This document shows positions 9,241 through 19,206 of a DNA stretch of 64,000 bases, one piece after another (positions within the stretch are counted from its first letter, which is position 1; each line of letters opens with the position of its first letter). Source of the DNA: Strigomonas culicis (taxonomy: Eukaryota; Euglenozoa; Kinetoplastea; Trypanosomatida; Trypanosomatidae); NCBI GenBank assembly GCA_000482145.1, contig AUXH01000021.1, positions 1 to 64,000 on the forward strand. The letters are read 5' to 3'. The notes below the pieces were generated by a model. The model had not been told where the DNA came from. It worked only from the letters and a program-made list of their open reading frames with translations, and did not search any database. The position numbers were made by a program, and so were the translations under genes.

Positions 9241-11532
9241 TCAAAGATGTCGTTTGGCGTCCCGGCGCTGGATCCTTTGGTCTTCCTTCTCTAAGACGTC
9301 CGTTTGAATCTTGTCGATCTCGGAAACCGCAGCCTCGCGCAGCTTCTTGTTCGCCATAACAGCGGGCTTCTCCTTCTGCCATTCACCACGTGCCTGAGAC
9401 AGTTGCTCCACGTCCGTCTTTCGCTTCAGCGCCTCCATCTCTTCGTCGACATCGCCGCTGCGCACCACCTTCAGCTCATTTTTTCCACCGCCGCGCTTCT
9501 TGGCGGCGGGGGGCAGTATCGTAGGTGGAGATGGGACCCCCGCCGCACGCGCAGTACTGTTCAGGTTGTTAGCTGGAACGGTTACAGAGGCGCTGACGTC
9601 GGAGTGACCGCCACCGAAACCGGTGTGAACCGCCGCCTCCTTCATCTCCAGGTCTGTGATGCGTGCCTCGTACACCTGCCGCAGAAAGCCAAGCTTGGAG
9701 GAGAAGTCGTCCTGCATCTTGGCCAGCTGCTCCTGCTGGTGACGCAGCTGCTGTGCCTGCTTGGAGAGCAAACCCTCTGCCTGTGCCTTTTCGCCCACAG
9801 AGACGTTGGAGGTCATGTGACTGAGAGGCATGCCCAGTTCCGACTTGCCATCCACCGAATCCTCCTTCTGAGAGAGGCCATCAAAGGACGACCGACGCCG
9901 ATTCGCGCTCTGCAGGCTGCCGGAGGGTATCAGCGCCTGGTCGTACTTGGACTCAAGCTGCTCGTACTCGCCCTGTAGGGTGCCCTTGTCTACAAGGCGC
10001 TCGGTCGTGGACACCGAAAGCGTAATGGTCTTGAGGAAAGCGGTCATTTCGTCCTCCAAGGTCAGCGCACCGTTCAGCCGCATGATATCACTGTCGAGCA
10101 TCCGGATCACCTCAATGAGGTCGAACACACTGTCAAACGGCGGGGCCGTCTTTTCAGGCTCATCAAAGACGGTAGTGGACGGCAGGATGGCGTGTCCAGC
10201 GTTGTCGTTCGCGCCCGCGGCGGCCCGCTCGAGGGCCGCCATCTCGCTCTCCGCGGCCATGCGCTCGATGAGGGTGAGGCCGCCGCCGGACTTCTCCGTC
10301 GTGCTTTGGTTGATGTTCGTGTTACTGCTACTTGCCTTCTTCATCTTGTTCTCGCGGAGCGCGGCGAGCGTATAGCCACCCTGCCACCGCTGCGTTGCGA
10401 AGCGGCCGAGGCGGTCGACGGACGTGATAGCGCCCGGAGGGAAGGTGCTGTGGATTTTCTGCAGTAGGTCGGTCGTGTACTCGCGCAAGTCGGCCAACAC
10501 GGCTTTGCCCTCGCGCAGCTTCGCGTTCTGCAGGTCGTACAGGCGGATGTGCTGATAGGAGAGGTAGAGTATCTTCTTCCGCTCCTGGAGCGCGCTCATC
10601 AACTCGTGGGCGGTTTCGGCCACCGTGTCCTTCACGGACGTGAAGCGTCCCACAATCTGTTGGAAGTTGGTGTCCAGCATCTTGAGCTTGAACCGCACGC
10701 TCGGCTCTATTGCGACGTAGGCGTCGCCGGTGCGCTGGCCTTGACTGCACTGCAACAACGCCTCACGCACCTCCGTAATGAGCGCACGCGAGCTCCGCAC
10801 CTGCTGTCCGAGGCTGTCCATCGTTTGGCGGAAGGTGTTGCGGGTCGGGTTGAGCTTCTCCTGGAGCTCGACGTCGAGCGACACCTTTTCGTACGCCTCC
10901 TTGCAGTTCTTCTCCAGGTCCGCGTTCATCTGGTGAAAGAGCAGCGCCATCTGGTCCTCCAGGGCGGTCGTCTGCACCTGCAGCGCGCGGTTCTGGTCCT
11001 CCAGCAGCTCGACTGCCTTGCCGTGGTCCATGGCGACCTGGCCAATATTCGTCAGCATCTGCTGCAGCCGCGTGTTCTCCTCCTCCGCCTCCTTCAACTG
11101 CTTCCGGACATCGCGCAGCTCCTTCTGCAGCAGCCGCACCTCCGAGAAGTGGAAGTGCTCATCCGCGTGCTGGTCCGCAAAGACGACGCCGAAGAAGCAG
11201 CCTAACAGACGGCCCAGCTCCGACGTCTTGCGGAACAGTTTGGACGTCAGCAGCAGCATGTCCGTCACGGGCGTGCTGCTGCTGAACTGCTCCTCCAGCT
11301 TGAACATGATGTCCTTAAACGCTGTCACATCGTACACCGTGCCAGCAACGTCGCGCAGGCACTTTTCAATCATGTCGCGAAGCTCCAACAGGTTCGAATA
11401 CTGCTCGCTGGCCTCCGCGTCATACTTGACGCTCATATTGACGCAGCTCGGCACAAAGCTACATTCCGTCTGCACTTCGGTAGACGCCACCGAGCGGATC
11501 TTTCCCAACTGGGCGACAATCTTATCGGTCAT
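9241..11532 (-). CDS. Coiled-coil protein of unknown function
   Basis: A 763-residue protein I do not recognise. The N-terminal 120 residues look globular and helical (MTDKIVAQLGKIRSVASTEV, then DAEASEQYSNLLELRDMIEK). A long heptad-rich coiled coil covers about 125-230 (EVRLLQKELRDVRKQLKEAE and onward). Shorter coiled coils lie near 590-655 and in the charged C-terminus (ALKRKTDVEQLSQARGEWQK). There are no membrane segments or signal peptide. The ATG at 11532 is the first in frame; only a GTG lies at the upstream end (11559). Such proteins in trypanosomatids are often cytoskeletal or basal-body components, but nothing in the sequence proves that here. Confidence 0.85.
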   Translation of the reverse strand: MTDKIVAQLGKIRSVASTEVQTECSFVPSCVNMSVKYDAEASEQYSNLLELRDMIEKCLRDVAGTVYDVTAFKDIMFKLEEQFSSSTPVTDMLLLTSKLFRKTSELGRLLGCFFGVVFADQHADEHFHFSEVRLLQKELRDVRKQLKEAEEENTRLQQMLTNIGQVAMDHGKAVELLEDQNRALQVQTTALEDQMALLFHQMNADLEKNCKEAYEKVSLDVELQEKLNPTRNTFRQTMDSLGQQVRSSRALITEVREALLQCSQGQRTGDAYVAIEPSVRFKLKMLDTNFQQIVGRFTSVKDTVAETAHELMSALQERKKILYLSYQHIRLYDLQNAKLREGKAVLADLREYTTDLLQKIHSTFPPGAITSVDRLGRFATQRWQGGYTLAALRENKMKKASSSNTNINQSTTEKSGGGLTLIERMAAESEMAALERAAAGANDNAGHAILPSTTVFDEPEKTAPPFDSVFDLIEVIRMLDSDIMRLNGALTLEDEMTAFLKTITLSVSTTERLVDKGTLQGEYEQLESKYDQALIPSGSLQSANRRRSSFDGLSQKEDSVDGKSELGMPLSHMTSNVSVGEKAQAEGLLSKQAQQLRHQQEQLAKMQDDFSSKLGFLRQVYEARITDLEMKEAAVHTGFGGGHSDVSASVTVPANNLNSTARAAGVPSPPTILPPAAKKRGGGKNELKVVRSGDVDEEMEALKRKTDVEQLSQARGEWQKEKPAVMANKKLREAAVSEIDKIQTDVLEKEDQRIQRRDAKRHL

Positions 11533-11983
11533 CGTGTAGCCACGGATGCCCACACCCACAGTTACACAAACAAATGTAGAACGTGAAACGAAGAACGAAG
11601 CAAGGTATAATAGCTACGCTCAGCAACAGCAACAAAACGGTCTATCTTTTTGGAGTGATGATGATGCTTCCTCTAAAACTATCAAAGCGGAAAATGAACG
11701 AAGCGCAAAGGAGAGGTGGCGGAGCGGTAAATGCAGTAGAGCGACATCGTGTCAGGAGAAGGGTACCGTTTGTTCCGTAAAAAACACGGATGGGCGAAAC
11801 AGCGTAGCTCTTCTTCGTGGTCGAGGCGTCTGCCTGTCTCTACATTTGTATCTGTATACAGAAGTTTACATGATTCAAATGGTTCGTTCAGCTCGAGAAA
11901 CGTCGGCATACCATTTTTCTCTTTTACATAGGTGCTCACTGTGAAAACAGAGGTATAAAAAAACAAAAAAGGAAGAATAGTTA
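11533..11983. other. Intergenic region, coiled-coil gene leader
   Basis: Mixed composition, with plus-strand purine-rich segments at about 11690-11720. Several short frames on both strands lack convincing content. No gene called. Confidence 0.4.
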
Positions 11984-14506
11984 TTATACAGGTGTCATGA
12001 CAATCAAGTCATTTTTTATCGCCTCCGACAGTACGTGCCGCCCCAACTCGGTAGCGAGAAGAATGGCGAGCGAGGAATCGGCGAGCGCAACACCGTTCGT
12101 CTTCATGTCCTGCAAGATGACCACTAAGTACCGTTCATCCTGCCCGTGCAGCGCAATGTCCAGCAGTTTATTGTACATGAACAGATTAAAGCGCATATTG
12201 CACATGCAGGCGTCATCAAAGAGGCTTTTCCCAGATTTGAGGTCGTTCAGTTCATGGAACATGTCTAGCATGACCTCGTAGGACTCGCACATTAAGTCCA
12301 GTGTGTTGCTCGTCTTGATTTCTTCGAACAACCGCTTCACATGGTCGTACTGTTTACACGTGAGGTAGTAGCGCATCACAATGCTGTACGTCTCTGCGTC
12401 CGCTGCAGGGTAGCGTTCTCCATCGACTGACACCGTTTCCGGCTGCGCTGCTGCACCTCGTTTATCCCCCCTACGATCCTGCTTACGCACTGCCTTCATG
12501 TGCTTAAACCACTCCACAATGCGGGCGTCCTTGAACGTGACGTAGAGGCGGAGAAGGCGGTGACACACCCTCAGCGGAATGGTCTCTCCGGCCTCTAGTC
12601 CAGCGCCACCGCTCGTATCGACCGCTTTCCCATCTGCGCCGGCACTGTCTTCGCTCTCTTCCACCTTGCGCTGTGGCGGGCGCGTGAGCAACTGCTTCAG
12701 CGTGTCTGTCGGCACCTCGGCGTCCTTCTTCCGCTCACACAGATCGATGAGCAAGCAGTAGCTCTCCTCGTCCGGCTTCACGGGGCTGTAGGGCTGAAAC
12801 ATGGACTGGATGAGCGTGAAGGCCTCGTCCTCCTGCCCCAACACCATGTGACCGCGCACGATGGTGTTGTACGTGGTCGTATCCGGCTTGCCGGCGGACA
12901 CATGGATGCCTACCTGCATATCGCTAAAAAACGGAAGCAACCTCGGGGAGCCCACGGCCGCCAACACACCCAAATACTTGTTGTACAAGACCGTATCGAC
13001 GCGCACATTCCGCTCCTTACACTCGGCGAGCACTGCATCCGCCCACGCCTCATCCTTCAGCGCTGCGCAGACGTCCCACAGCACAAAGGCGACCTCTCGA
13101 TCCAAGACCACGCCCCGCGCCTTCATGTCTTTTCCTGCGAGCCGCTTGCATCGCTCTATGTAGCCCATCTCTAAACACGCGCGCAGCATCAAGATGAAGG
13201 TCTCCTTGTTGACTAAGACGCCCACGCCACTGATGCTGCATGGGTCTTGCGGATTCGTCGTATTGAAGACCACGTCAATGCCATCATCTTTGATGGACCG
13301 ATTCGCACTATACTCGCTTTCCTCCTCCTGACGGAGCACATAGTCCATCGACACGGGGCCACCGACCGGCATCTTGGTAGTGTGGCCAAAAAGGGCCTTG
13401 TTGCGCGGCGCATCGGCGTCGGCGACCATCTTGTCGAAAACACCAAACAGCTTGTAGTTACTACAGGCGTACAGCACGGAGAGGATTCGGTTGTAGGAGA
13501 AGGTGTTCGGGCGGACCCCCATCTTCTCCATCTCGTATAAGAGGACCATGGTCAGCTCCACCAGAGAGCTCTTCCCCTGCATCTTCTGCTCCTGGGTCCG
13601 AATCAGCTTCGCATACTTGTTCTGCCCCATCACGTAGTCGAGCCGCTGTTCGCACAAGCAGAGCAACATATTGTACGACACCACGTTGGGCACCTGTCCC
13701 ATTTTTTTCATCTCCTCGAAGATCTGGAAGCCGCGGTCGTAGTCGTTGTTGCCACAGGCCGCCTTGAGCACCGTATTGTAGGTGCGCACCGTGGGCGGCA
13801 CGTGCGAATCCGTCATCTCACGGAACGTCTTGAGTGTTTCTTCGTACGGGGCCGCATCCACCAGACAGCTCATGAAGCAGTTGTACGTGTTCGAGTCCCG
13901 CACGACGCCAATCTCCTTCATCTCCTCCACAAAAAAGGTGGCCTGCGCTACATCGTGCACCGCTGTGCAGAAGCCGAGCAACACGTTGTACATGTAGGTA
14001 TCCGGCACAATACCGAAGATCTCGCGCATCTGCTGGTAGAAGTGGAAGGCCCGGTAGTAAAGCGCACCGCGCTCACAGGCGCGGAAAAGGATACGGTAGG
14101 TTTCCAAGTCCGGACGCACACTGCTGCCCTTCTTTGTGCCCTCTGTCTTGAGCTCTTCGTAGAGACTGAAGACGGTGTCGTCGGTAAAGCGTACGAGTCG
14201 CTTCATGAGCAGATTATAGGTTTCAGTGCTCAGTGGGATGGCCTCCTTGTGCATGCGCGTGTGGATCAGATTAACCAAGCGCTGCGGGTTCTCTTGCGGA
14301 CGGTTTTCCCTCAGCAAATTATTGAAGCTCGCCGTGTACGGTGCACACTCCGCCACAACACGGGTGTCTTCGTCTTCAAATGTCTTGGGGCCCTTTTGCA
14401 CGGTAAAGTTACTGTTCTTCGCCGTACGAACAATGCGATGCTCAGTACCATCCGGTCGCGTGATATACACCTCGGCCGGCTTCTTCTTCTCGGGGGTTGG
14501 CATCAT
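11984..14506 (-). CDS. Pentatricopeptide repeat (PPR) protein
   Basis: An 840-residue protein made of degenerate 35-residue PPR helical hairpins from about 100 to 820. Clear units carry TYNxLLxxC-type first helices: ETYNLLMKRLVR, DTYMYNVLLGFC, NTYNCFMSCLVD, RTYNTVLKAACGNNDYDRGF, NVVSYNMLLCLCEQ, NTFSYNRILSVLYACSNYK and TTYNTIVRGHMVLGQEDEAF. PPR proteins bind RNA, and nearly all trypanosomatid members act in mitochondrial RNA processing or ribosomes. The start codon is one of the adjacent ATGs at 14506/14503. The frame runs on to 14551, but only a TTG is there, so the basic-hydrophobic leader it would add is not supported. The ATG-initiated N-terminus (MMPTPEKKKPAEVYITRPDG) is not an obvious mitochondrial presequence. 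The RNA target is unknown. Confidence 0.9.
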   Translation of the reverse strand: MMPTPEKKKPAEVYITRPDGTEHRIVRTAKNSNFTVQKGPKTFEDEDTRVVAECAPYTASFNNLLRENRPQENPQRLVNLIHTRMHKEAIPLSTETYNLLMKRLVRFTDDTVFSLYEELKTEGTKKGSSVRPDLETYRILFRACERGALYYRAFHFYQQMREIFGIVPDTYMYNVLLGFCTAVHDVAQATFFVEEMKEIGVVRDSNTYNCFMSCLVDAAPYEETLKTFREMTDSHVPPTVRTYNTVLKAACGNNDYDRGFQIFEEMKKMGQVPNVVSYNMLLCLCEQRLDYVMGQNKYAKLIRTQEQKMQGKSSLVELTMVLLYEMEKMGVRPNTFSYNRILSVLYACSNYKLFGVFDKMVADADAPRNKALFGHTTKMPVGGPVSMDYVLRQEEESEYSANRSIKDDGIDVVFNTTNPQDPCSISGVGVLVNKETFILMLRACLEMGYIERCKRLAGKDMKARGVVLDREVAFVLWDVCAALKDEAWADAVLAECKERNVRVDTVLYNKYLGVLAAVGSPRLLPFFSDMQVGIHVSAGKPDTTTYNTIVRGHMVLGQEDEAFTLIQSMFQPYSPVKPDEESYCLLIDLCERKKDAEVPTDTLKQLLTRPPQRKVEESEDSAGADGKAVDTSGGAGLEAGETIPLRVCHRLLRLYVTFKDARIVEWFKHMKAVRKQDRRGDKRGAAAQPETVSVDGERYPAADAETYSIVMRYYLTCKQYDHVKRLFEEIKTSNTLDLMCESYEVMLDMFHELNDLKSGKSLFDDACMCNMRFNLFMYNKLLDIALHGQDERYLVVILQDMKTNGVALADSSLAILLATELGRHVLSEAIKNDLIVMTPV

Positions 14507-14972
14507 GGGTACAGAATAAAAGAAATTCAGTGCGTCGACAAACCGTCGCAAGGAAACGTGTTAGCAACGATAGTTAAATAAATGTAGAGAGCTACCCCGT
14601 CCACTTGTTCGTTTTCGTTTTCTTCTACACTTTTTTTTTATTATGCAAATATGTACAGGAAATAAAAAAAATGAAAAAGAAGAATTGGAAAGAGAGACAT
14701 CCATATAACAAGAAAAACAAACCTCACCATGATGCAAGAAGAGCCTACCAGAAGAAGAAGGATGTAGTGTATTCTGCAAGAAGTCCCGATCGAAATCAGA
14801 TCCGTATACAACGTACATATCTTTATTCTGCATGTCACAACCGCCATAAACACAACAAACGGCTCTCACCGCTCATAATAATAGTAATAATAATAGGTAA
14901 AGGGAACCAAATGCGTCTCTAAAAGGAAAAAAAGAAGAATAATCTCGCGAGTGTGAACACCTCTATATTCAC
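14507..14972. other. Intergenic region between PPR gene and RPN12
   Basis: AT-rich and purine-rich on the plus strand (14660-14765), consistent with leader/trailer sequence. Nothing else recognised. Confidence 0.45.
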
Positions 14973-15737
14973 TCACCTCTCAATGATGAACTTGTCGGTT
15001 TCGGTAGCCTTGTTGAACAAAAAGTATTGCTTGTCGTCTGAAAGCGACCACTGGTTGTTCTTCCCTATCGCCAACACCTCCTCCAACGAGTTCATCATCA
15101 TAATCTTCTGGGCGGCCACCACGGACAGTTTCTTGTAGGAGTGGGGGATACAGTCAGCCACCTCCTTGCGGACCGTGTCATCCAGCATCTCCACGAGCGG
15201 TATGTACTCACTCGACGGCACGTTTTTCCTGGAGTTGAGCAGCTTGTGGTAGCTCCCCTCCATTAGATAGCGCTCGAGGAGCACCGCAAAGCGGATGTAG
15301 ATGTTACTCGCGTGCACGTCGTGCGGGATGCGCTCGAGCTCCGAGTGGAACTGCGCGATGTGGCTGGTCACGAGCAGGCGCACCAAATTGAGGCCGACCG
15401 TTTTGAGGCACAGCGGCGACTCGGGCAGCTCGGACGGGTCCACGTCGGTGTAGTACAGCTGCAGCTGGTTGAAGTACAGCTCGCACATGTCCAAATCCCT
15501 CCGCTTCGCGCCGACCAGCACGCCTAATTCTAACACCTCTCGTGCGAGCATCAGCTCCTCCTTGCGCGTGGGGCTCTGGGCGGTGGGGTTGAGGAAGGTA
15601 GGAAAGAAAATCATGTACCGCTTAATGGACGTGAGAACGGACACGGCTTCCTCATCCTTGTTCGCGTCATACGCAGCCTTCAGCTTCTGTAGCTCCCCTG
15701 CTACCTTACGAATATTCACCGAGTTATCTCCGCTCAT
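14973..15737 (-). CDS. RPN12: 26S proteasome regulatory particle lid subunit RPN12 (PSMD8)
   Basis: A 254-residue non-ATPase subunit of the 19S regulatory particle, which governs late steps of lid-base assembly. Family landmarks in order are LMLAREVLELGVLVGAKRRD, FNQLQLYYTDV, LGLNLV-type VGLNLVRLL, IAQFHSELERIP, ASNIYIRFAVLLERYLMEGS and DDTVRKEVADCI. The length matches other RPN12 proteins. The start is the ATG at 15737 (MSGDNSVNIRK). An in-frame ATG at 15884 would add a hydrophobic leader foreign to the family and lies upstream of the likely splice acceptor at 15825-15826, so I reject it. Confidence 0.94.
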   Translation of the reverse strand: MSGDNSVNIRKVAGELQKLKAAYDANKDEEAVSVLTSIKRYMIFFPTFLNPTAQSPTRKEELMLAREVLELGVLVGAKRRDLDMCELYFNQLQLYYTDVDPSELPESPLCLKTVGLNLVRLLVTSHIAQFHSELERIPHDVHASNIYIRFAVLLERYLMEGSYHKLLNSRKNVPSSEYIPLVEMLDDTVRKEVADCIPHSYKKLSVVAAQKIMMMNSLEEVLAIGKNNQWSLSDDKQYFLFNKATETDKFIIER

Positions 15738-15824
15738 AATGGTCACGCGGCGCAAGATACTGTCTTCTACGATTCTTTTAGCGGTCAAGCAGTGATGCGT
15801 AAGGCGAAAGCAATAATAAATACC

Positions 15825-15872
15825 CTTCGTGGTGAACAACAACAACAAAAGAGAAGTGTAGAGAAAAAGAGA
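15825..15872 (-). promoter_or_regulatory. Candidate trans-splice signal for RPN12
   Basis: A plus-strand purine tract (15849-15872) is a polypyrimidine tract on the transcribed strand. The first AG after it is the complement of 15825-15826, giving a leader of 87 bases before the ATG at 15737. Inferred from layout only. Confidence 0.45.
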
Positions 15873-15982
15873 CATTAAATACATAACAGAGAACCAACTA
15901 AGAGATTCTAATGGCGATCAAACGCAGGAAGGAAAAGAAAGAAAAATGCACGGAGAATCAATGTGGTGTAAGCGGAACGTAC

Positions 15983-16010
15983 GTGTGTGTGTGTGTGTGT
16001 GTCTGTGTGT
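15983..16010. repeat. (GT)n microsatellite
   Basis: About 14 GT units with one GTCT interruption near 16003, between RPN12 and the next gene; it reads as CA on the transcribed strand. This gap (15738-16060) holds no gene that I can support. Confidence 0.9.
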
Positions 16011-16060
16011 GCAGCAGCAAAGCAATAATAAAGAAAAAAGCAATGGAAACACAAGCAACT

Positions 16061-17773
16061 CTAATCGAATTGAACCGTGGGACCGCACGCAATCATGATT
16101 CCACTGGTAGCGCCCTGTGCCAGATGTGTGTGATTGTGAAGGGCCACCTGCCTGCAAATGATGTTAAGCAGACCTCTCGTCTGGAGTACGGATTCCTCCT
16201 CTTTCGTTTCCGGGACAGGAAATCGGGAACTGGACTTCGCTGGGCGAAACAGATCGAGTACCTCCCTTTCTCGCTCGTGACGCGCAGAGGCGGTTCCCAA
16301 AGAAGCATCCACGCACACAGTGGACTCCCCCGTGCCTGGCGGCGGGTCCACTCGTGTCGACTGTTCGACGGGTAGCGCTGGTAGTGTGGCGTGTTTGACC
16401 TTGACACCCTTCCCGCTACGTGCAGGGTCCGGCCTCTGCACTCGAACGGGCCCACTTTTCGTTGACAGCTGCAGCGCTTGTCCTTTCCGATTACGCTTGA
16501 GAAACACAGGGTATGCTGAGAAGGAGCCAAGTACGTCTGCGTTGGGTGAATCCAAACTTCTCTTGCTTTGACGGGCGCCCTCTTCCGCGGCCACGGGTGT
16601 TACGGAAGCGGCCCCGTCGAGCTCTTCCTGCAGAATAACAGCACACGTTGCGTCGTCGTCCTCGTCTCCGACCATTGCCTTGTTCCGTGGTGCAAAGCGA
16701 TCGGCCTCGCGTGGCTGCCGCTGAGGTGCGCCTTTGGATAGGGCACTTCGCTCGCACGCGGCGGCTGATTGGTTCGGTGTCGCACCACCGCGCGCAACGT
16801 CTTGCAAGGATCGCGTTTCCTTGACTTGGCACATGCCTGAACCATCCGGGTCATCCACACTGCCGCTACTGTTCAACGAATCCTTCATGCGTTGGATCGT
16901 GTTCAAGTAGAGGTGAATCTCGGAGCGAGGCGAGTGGGGTGGCGTCACTTTATGGTGCCGGTTGTCCTTCAGCTCCCCTTGCTGCTCCTTGCTGCTCTCT
17001 GCTTCACGACCCGCTTCGCTCGCTGTAGGCTGCGGCTCCTCGCTCTCCGCACACCGGTCGACCGAGAAGGCGGTCACCTGTGGACTTTTGCTGGAAAAGC
17101 GCACCTTCTTGACACTCTCCGGCAGAGCCGCGGGGTGCAAACCGCCCTGGACCCCAGAGGGCGCAGAGTGGTGACTGGGGGGAGAGTGGTCCTCGTGCAA
17201 ACAAGCCGGGGCGATGGAGGAGAGGTGAAGTGAGGAGTTGTTCTCCTGCATGGTGCACTTGTCGTGCGCCATGTTCTGTATGGGGGAAAGCCCGCCGCCG
17301 TCGCACTTTTCGCGCTGCTGCGCAGCTGCGAAGCGGATCACTTTGCGCTCCAGTTCGGCCGTGAGCGGCGACGGCGTCACCCCCACCGGCGACTTCGTCA
17401 GGACCGATCGACACGGTTGTGCTTTCATACAGGAGGAGACGGCGATTTGTCGGCTCTCGCATGTCAGTGGAAACGTGACACTGTCAGCGGCGCCCAAGTC
17501 CAGCGGCTCCACGACAGAGGCCCTCTCCTCTGTGCCTGGGGGAATTTGATTATCCGTGATGCGGAGACCCGAGACACGTAAAGGCGCCACAGTTCCTTCC
17601 ACAGAAGGTGTTCCATTCGTACTGACTCTGTCCGTTGTGGCCGGTGCAGCACATATCATATTTAAGAGTGACTTCAAGTGATTCTCTGAGCACTCAATCT
17701 TCCGCTTCAGCTCCGCATTGTACTCCTGCAGGGTCGTCATGAGACCCTGTATTTTGGTGATGTTTGGGTCCAT
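16061..17773 (-). CDS. Hypothetical protein with N-terminal coiled coil
   Basis: A 570-residue protein I do not recognise. Residues 5-40 form a short coiled coil (ITKIQGLMTTLQEYNAELKR). A long Ser/Pro/Glu-rich region predicted to be disordered follows (about 50-520). The last 50 residues are again more ordered (VLQTRGLLNIICRQVALHNH). The hexapeptide LLN-M/I-IC occurs once after the coiled coil (36-41) and once near the end (535-540). SP/TP dipeptides are frequent, so proline-directed phosphorylation is possible. The ATG at 17773 is the start. Cysteines and charged stretches are scattered without any zinc-binding pattern. Function is unknown. Confidence 0.82.
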   Translation of the reverse strand: MDPNITKIQGLMTTLQEYNAELKRKIECSENHLKSLLNMICAAPATTDRVSTNGTPSVEGTVAPLRVSGLRITDNQIPPGTEERASVVEPLDLGAADSVTFPLTCESRQIAVSSCMKAQPCRSVLTKSPVGVTPSPLTAELERKVIRFAAAQQREKCDGGGLSPIQNMAHDKCTMQENNSSLHLSSIAPACLHEDHSPPSHHSAPSGVQGGLHPAALPESVKKVRFSSKSPQVTAFSVDRCAESEEPQPTASEAGREAESSKEQQGELKDNRHHKVTPPHSPRSEIHLYLNTIQRMKDSLNSSGSVDDPDGSGMCQVKETRSLQDVARGGATPNQSAAACERSALSKGAPQRQPREADRFAPRNKAMVGDEDDDATCAVILQEELDGAASVTPVAAEEGARQSKRSLDSPNADVLGSFSAYPVFLKRNRKGQALQLSTKSGPVRVQRPDPARSGKGVKVKHATLPALPVEQSTRVDPPPGTGESTVCVDASLGTASARHEREREVLDLFRPAKSSSRFPVPETKEEESVLQTRGLLNIICRQVALHNHTHLAQGATSGIMIACGPTVQFD

Positions 17774-17983
17774 TGACGAATGAATTCCGTCTTACTCGAC
17801 TGAAAAAGTGCAATAGAAAAGAATAAAGAAAAAAAAAGAAGGAATTAAAAGAGAACTGTTTCATGGAGCAATGCAAGAGGGGCTGGGCGGTCGTTCTTAC
17901 GGACAAAAGAGCAGTGAACACACAACGAAAGACATGAAGGATGATAAATGTACACACAGACACATGAACACCTACAAATACAT

Positions 17984-18005
17984 AGAGAGAGAGAGAGAGA
18001 GAGAG
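17984..18005. repeat. (AG)n microsatellite
   Basis: Eleven AG units upstream of the hypothetical gene at 16061-17773. On the transcribed strand this is a CT tract, so it may itself be the polypyrimidine tract for trans-splicing. Confidence 0.85.
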
Positions 18006-18039
18006 TATGTGACAGAAAGAAGGTGCTCCCCTGAGGCCA

Positions 18040-19206
18040 CTAAACAAGGAACACAGAGGCTACAATACTCCCAATCACAACGGCGGGGAACAACAAGATC
18101 ATGAGTAACGGCATTCCCCCCACCGCCGCGTACATCCCGCCGTAGACACAAGCGGCCAGCGCAGGCCAACACTCCTGCACGGCAGCCGTCACACCACGCG
18201 ACGTCGCGCGCTGGGCTGCCGCTGCCGCCTTGCGTGCGCGCGCCACCTCCCGTTTTGCCCATCTGGCCTCCTCTTCCGCGGCCTCCGGACTGTTGACCCA
18301 CGAGTCATCCGCTTCGCCGCGCCGCCGCCTGGGCTTTTGCGCGGCGGTGTCGTCCGGCACGACCAACGCGGCTTGTCCCGCGTTTGCTGTATCCTTCTCC
18401 TCATCCTCCTTGGCGTTCTTCTCGCCCTGGCGGTCGGCAGGGAGGTCCTCTTCCGCAGCCTTCCGGCGTGAGCGGCCGTGAATGCAAGAAAGAAGATTTA
18501 AAAACACATAGAAACACACGAATAGGGAGGCGAGTACTGCGTAGAGAGCGACCATTCGGTACTCCTGGAGGGCAGCCACCCGGGCGGCTGCGGATGGAAA
18601 TGCGGACACCTTTTCGAGGAGATGCGGGGCCGGCGCCAGGAGCGAGTCGGCCACAGGCAAGAGCCAGTCCAAGCCGCACTCGTGCGACGCGTTGAAGGTG
18701 GTGTATTGCGACGAAGGGCGATGCTCTAAGAGCTCCATCGTGGCTGCGTAAAAGGTCCGTAGACGCGGATTAAAGCCCTCCAAAAGACTTCCGCAGAAGA
18801 CGTGGAGGCGCAGCTGCGACAGCCACGGATCCATCCACGTGGGCAGCGGCAGCAGCTGGCGGCGCCACAGCGTCGTGGGCCGCAGGAGCAGGTAGCAGAA
18901 CAGGCGATGGAGTCCGTCCGTGAGAGCCCATGCCCACGGAACCGCATACAACTGCCTGGCCAGCCACTTCCTCCGTGCAGTGGTCCAGACCTTCCCGCTC
19001 ACCTCTCTTTCATGACTCTCCCGTGCCAGCGGTCGTGCCACGACAAAGATGAGATAGCCGAGGACAGAGGCACACAGCCAAAAAAAGAGGAATAGCGGTG
19101 AAGGAGGTGGCCCCGCGTCCGTGACCTCGAGGCCACTGCCGCTCAGGTCAAGTGCAGACGCATTTATGAGCAACTCTGTTATGTTGCGGCTGCCATGTGA
19201 AGTCAT
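18040..19206 (-). CDS. Hypothetical multi-pass membrane protein
   Basis: A 388-residue protein with hydrophobic segments at about 38-60 (PLFLFFWLCASVLGYLIFVV), 218-243 (VALYAVLASLFVCFYVFLNL) and a long C-terminal stretch at about 345-388 that could cross the membrane twice (MPLLMILLFPAVVIGSIVAS). A charged Lys/Glu/Ala-rich loop (about 250-335) separates the last two regions and is probably cytosolic. The segment between the first two hydrophobic stretches is rich in Leu, Trp and Arg. No family is recognised and no catalytic motif is visible. The ATG at 19206 is the start. Three to four spans are the best estimate; topology is inference. Confidence 0.82.
   Translation of the reverse strand: MTSHGSRNITELLINASALDLSGSGLEVTDAGPPPSPLFLFFWLCASVLGYLIFVVARPLARESHEREVSGKVWTTARRKWLARQLYAVPWAWALTDGLHRLFCYLLLRPTTLWRRQLLPLPTWMDPWLSQLRLHVFCGSLLEGFNPRLRTFYAATMELLEHRPSSQYTTFNASHECGLDWLLPVADSLLAPAPHLLEKVSAFPSAAARVAALQEYRMVALYAVLASLFVCFYVFLNLLSCIHGRSRRKAAEEDLPADRQGEKNAKEDEEKDTANAGQAALVVPDDTAAQKPRRRRGEADDSWVNSPEAAEEEARWAKREVARARKAAAAAQRATSRGVTAAVQECWPALAACVYGGMYAAVGGMPLLMILLFPAVVIGSIVASVFLV

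Noticed and set aside
15738..15884. Hydrophobic N-terminal extension of RPN12 from an upstream ATG
   Set aside because: Not conserved in the family, and it spans the candidate splice acceptor, so it is unlikely to be in the mRNA.
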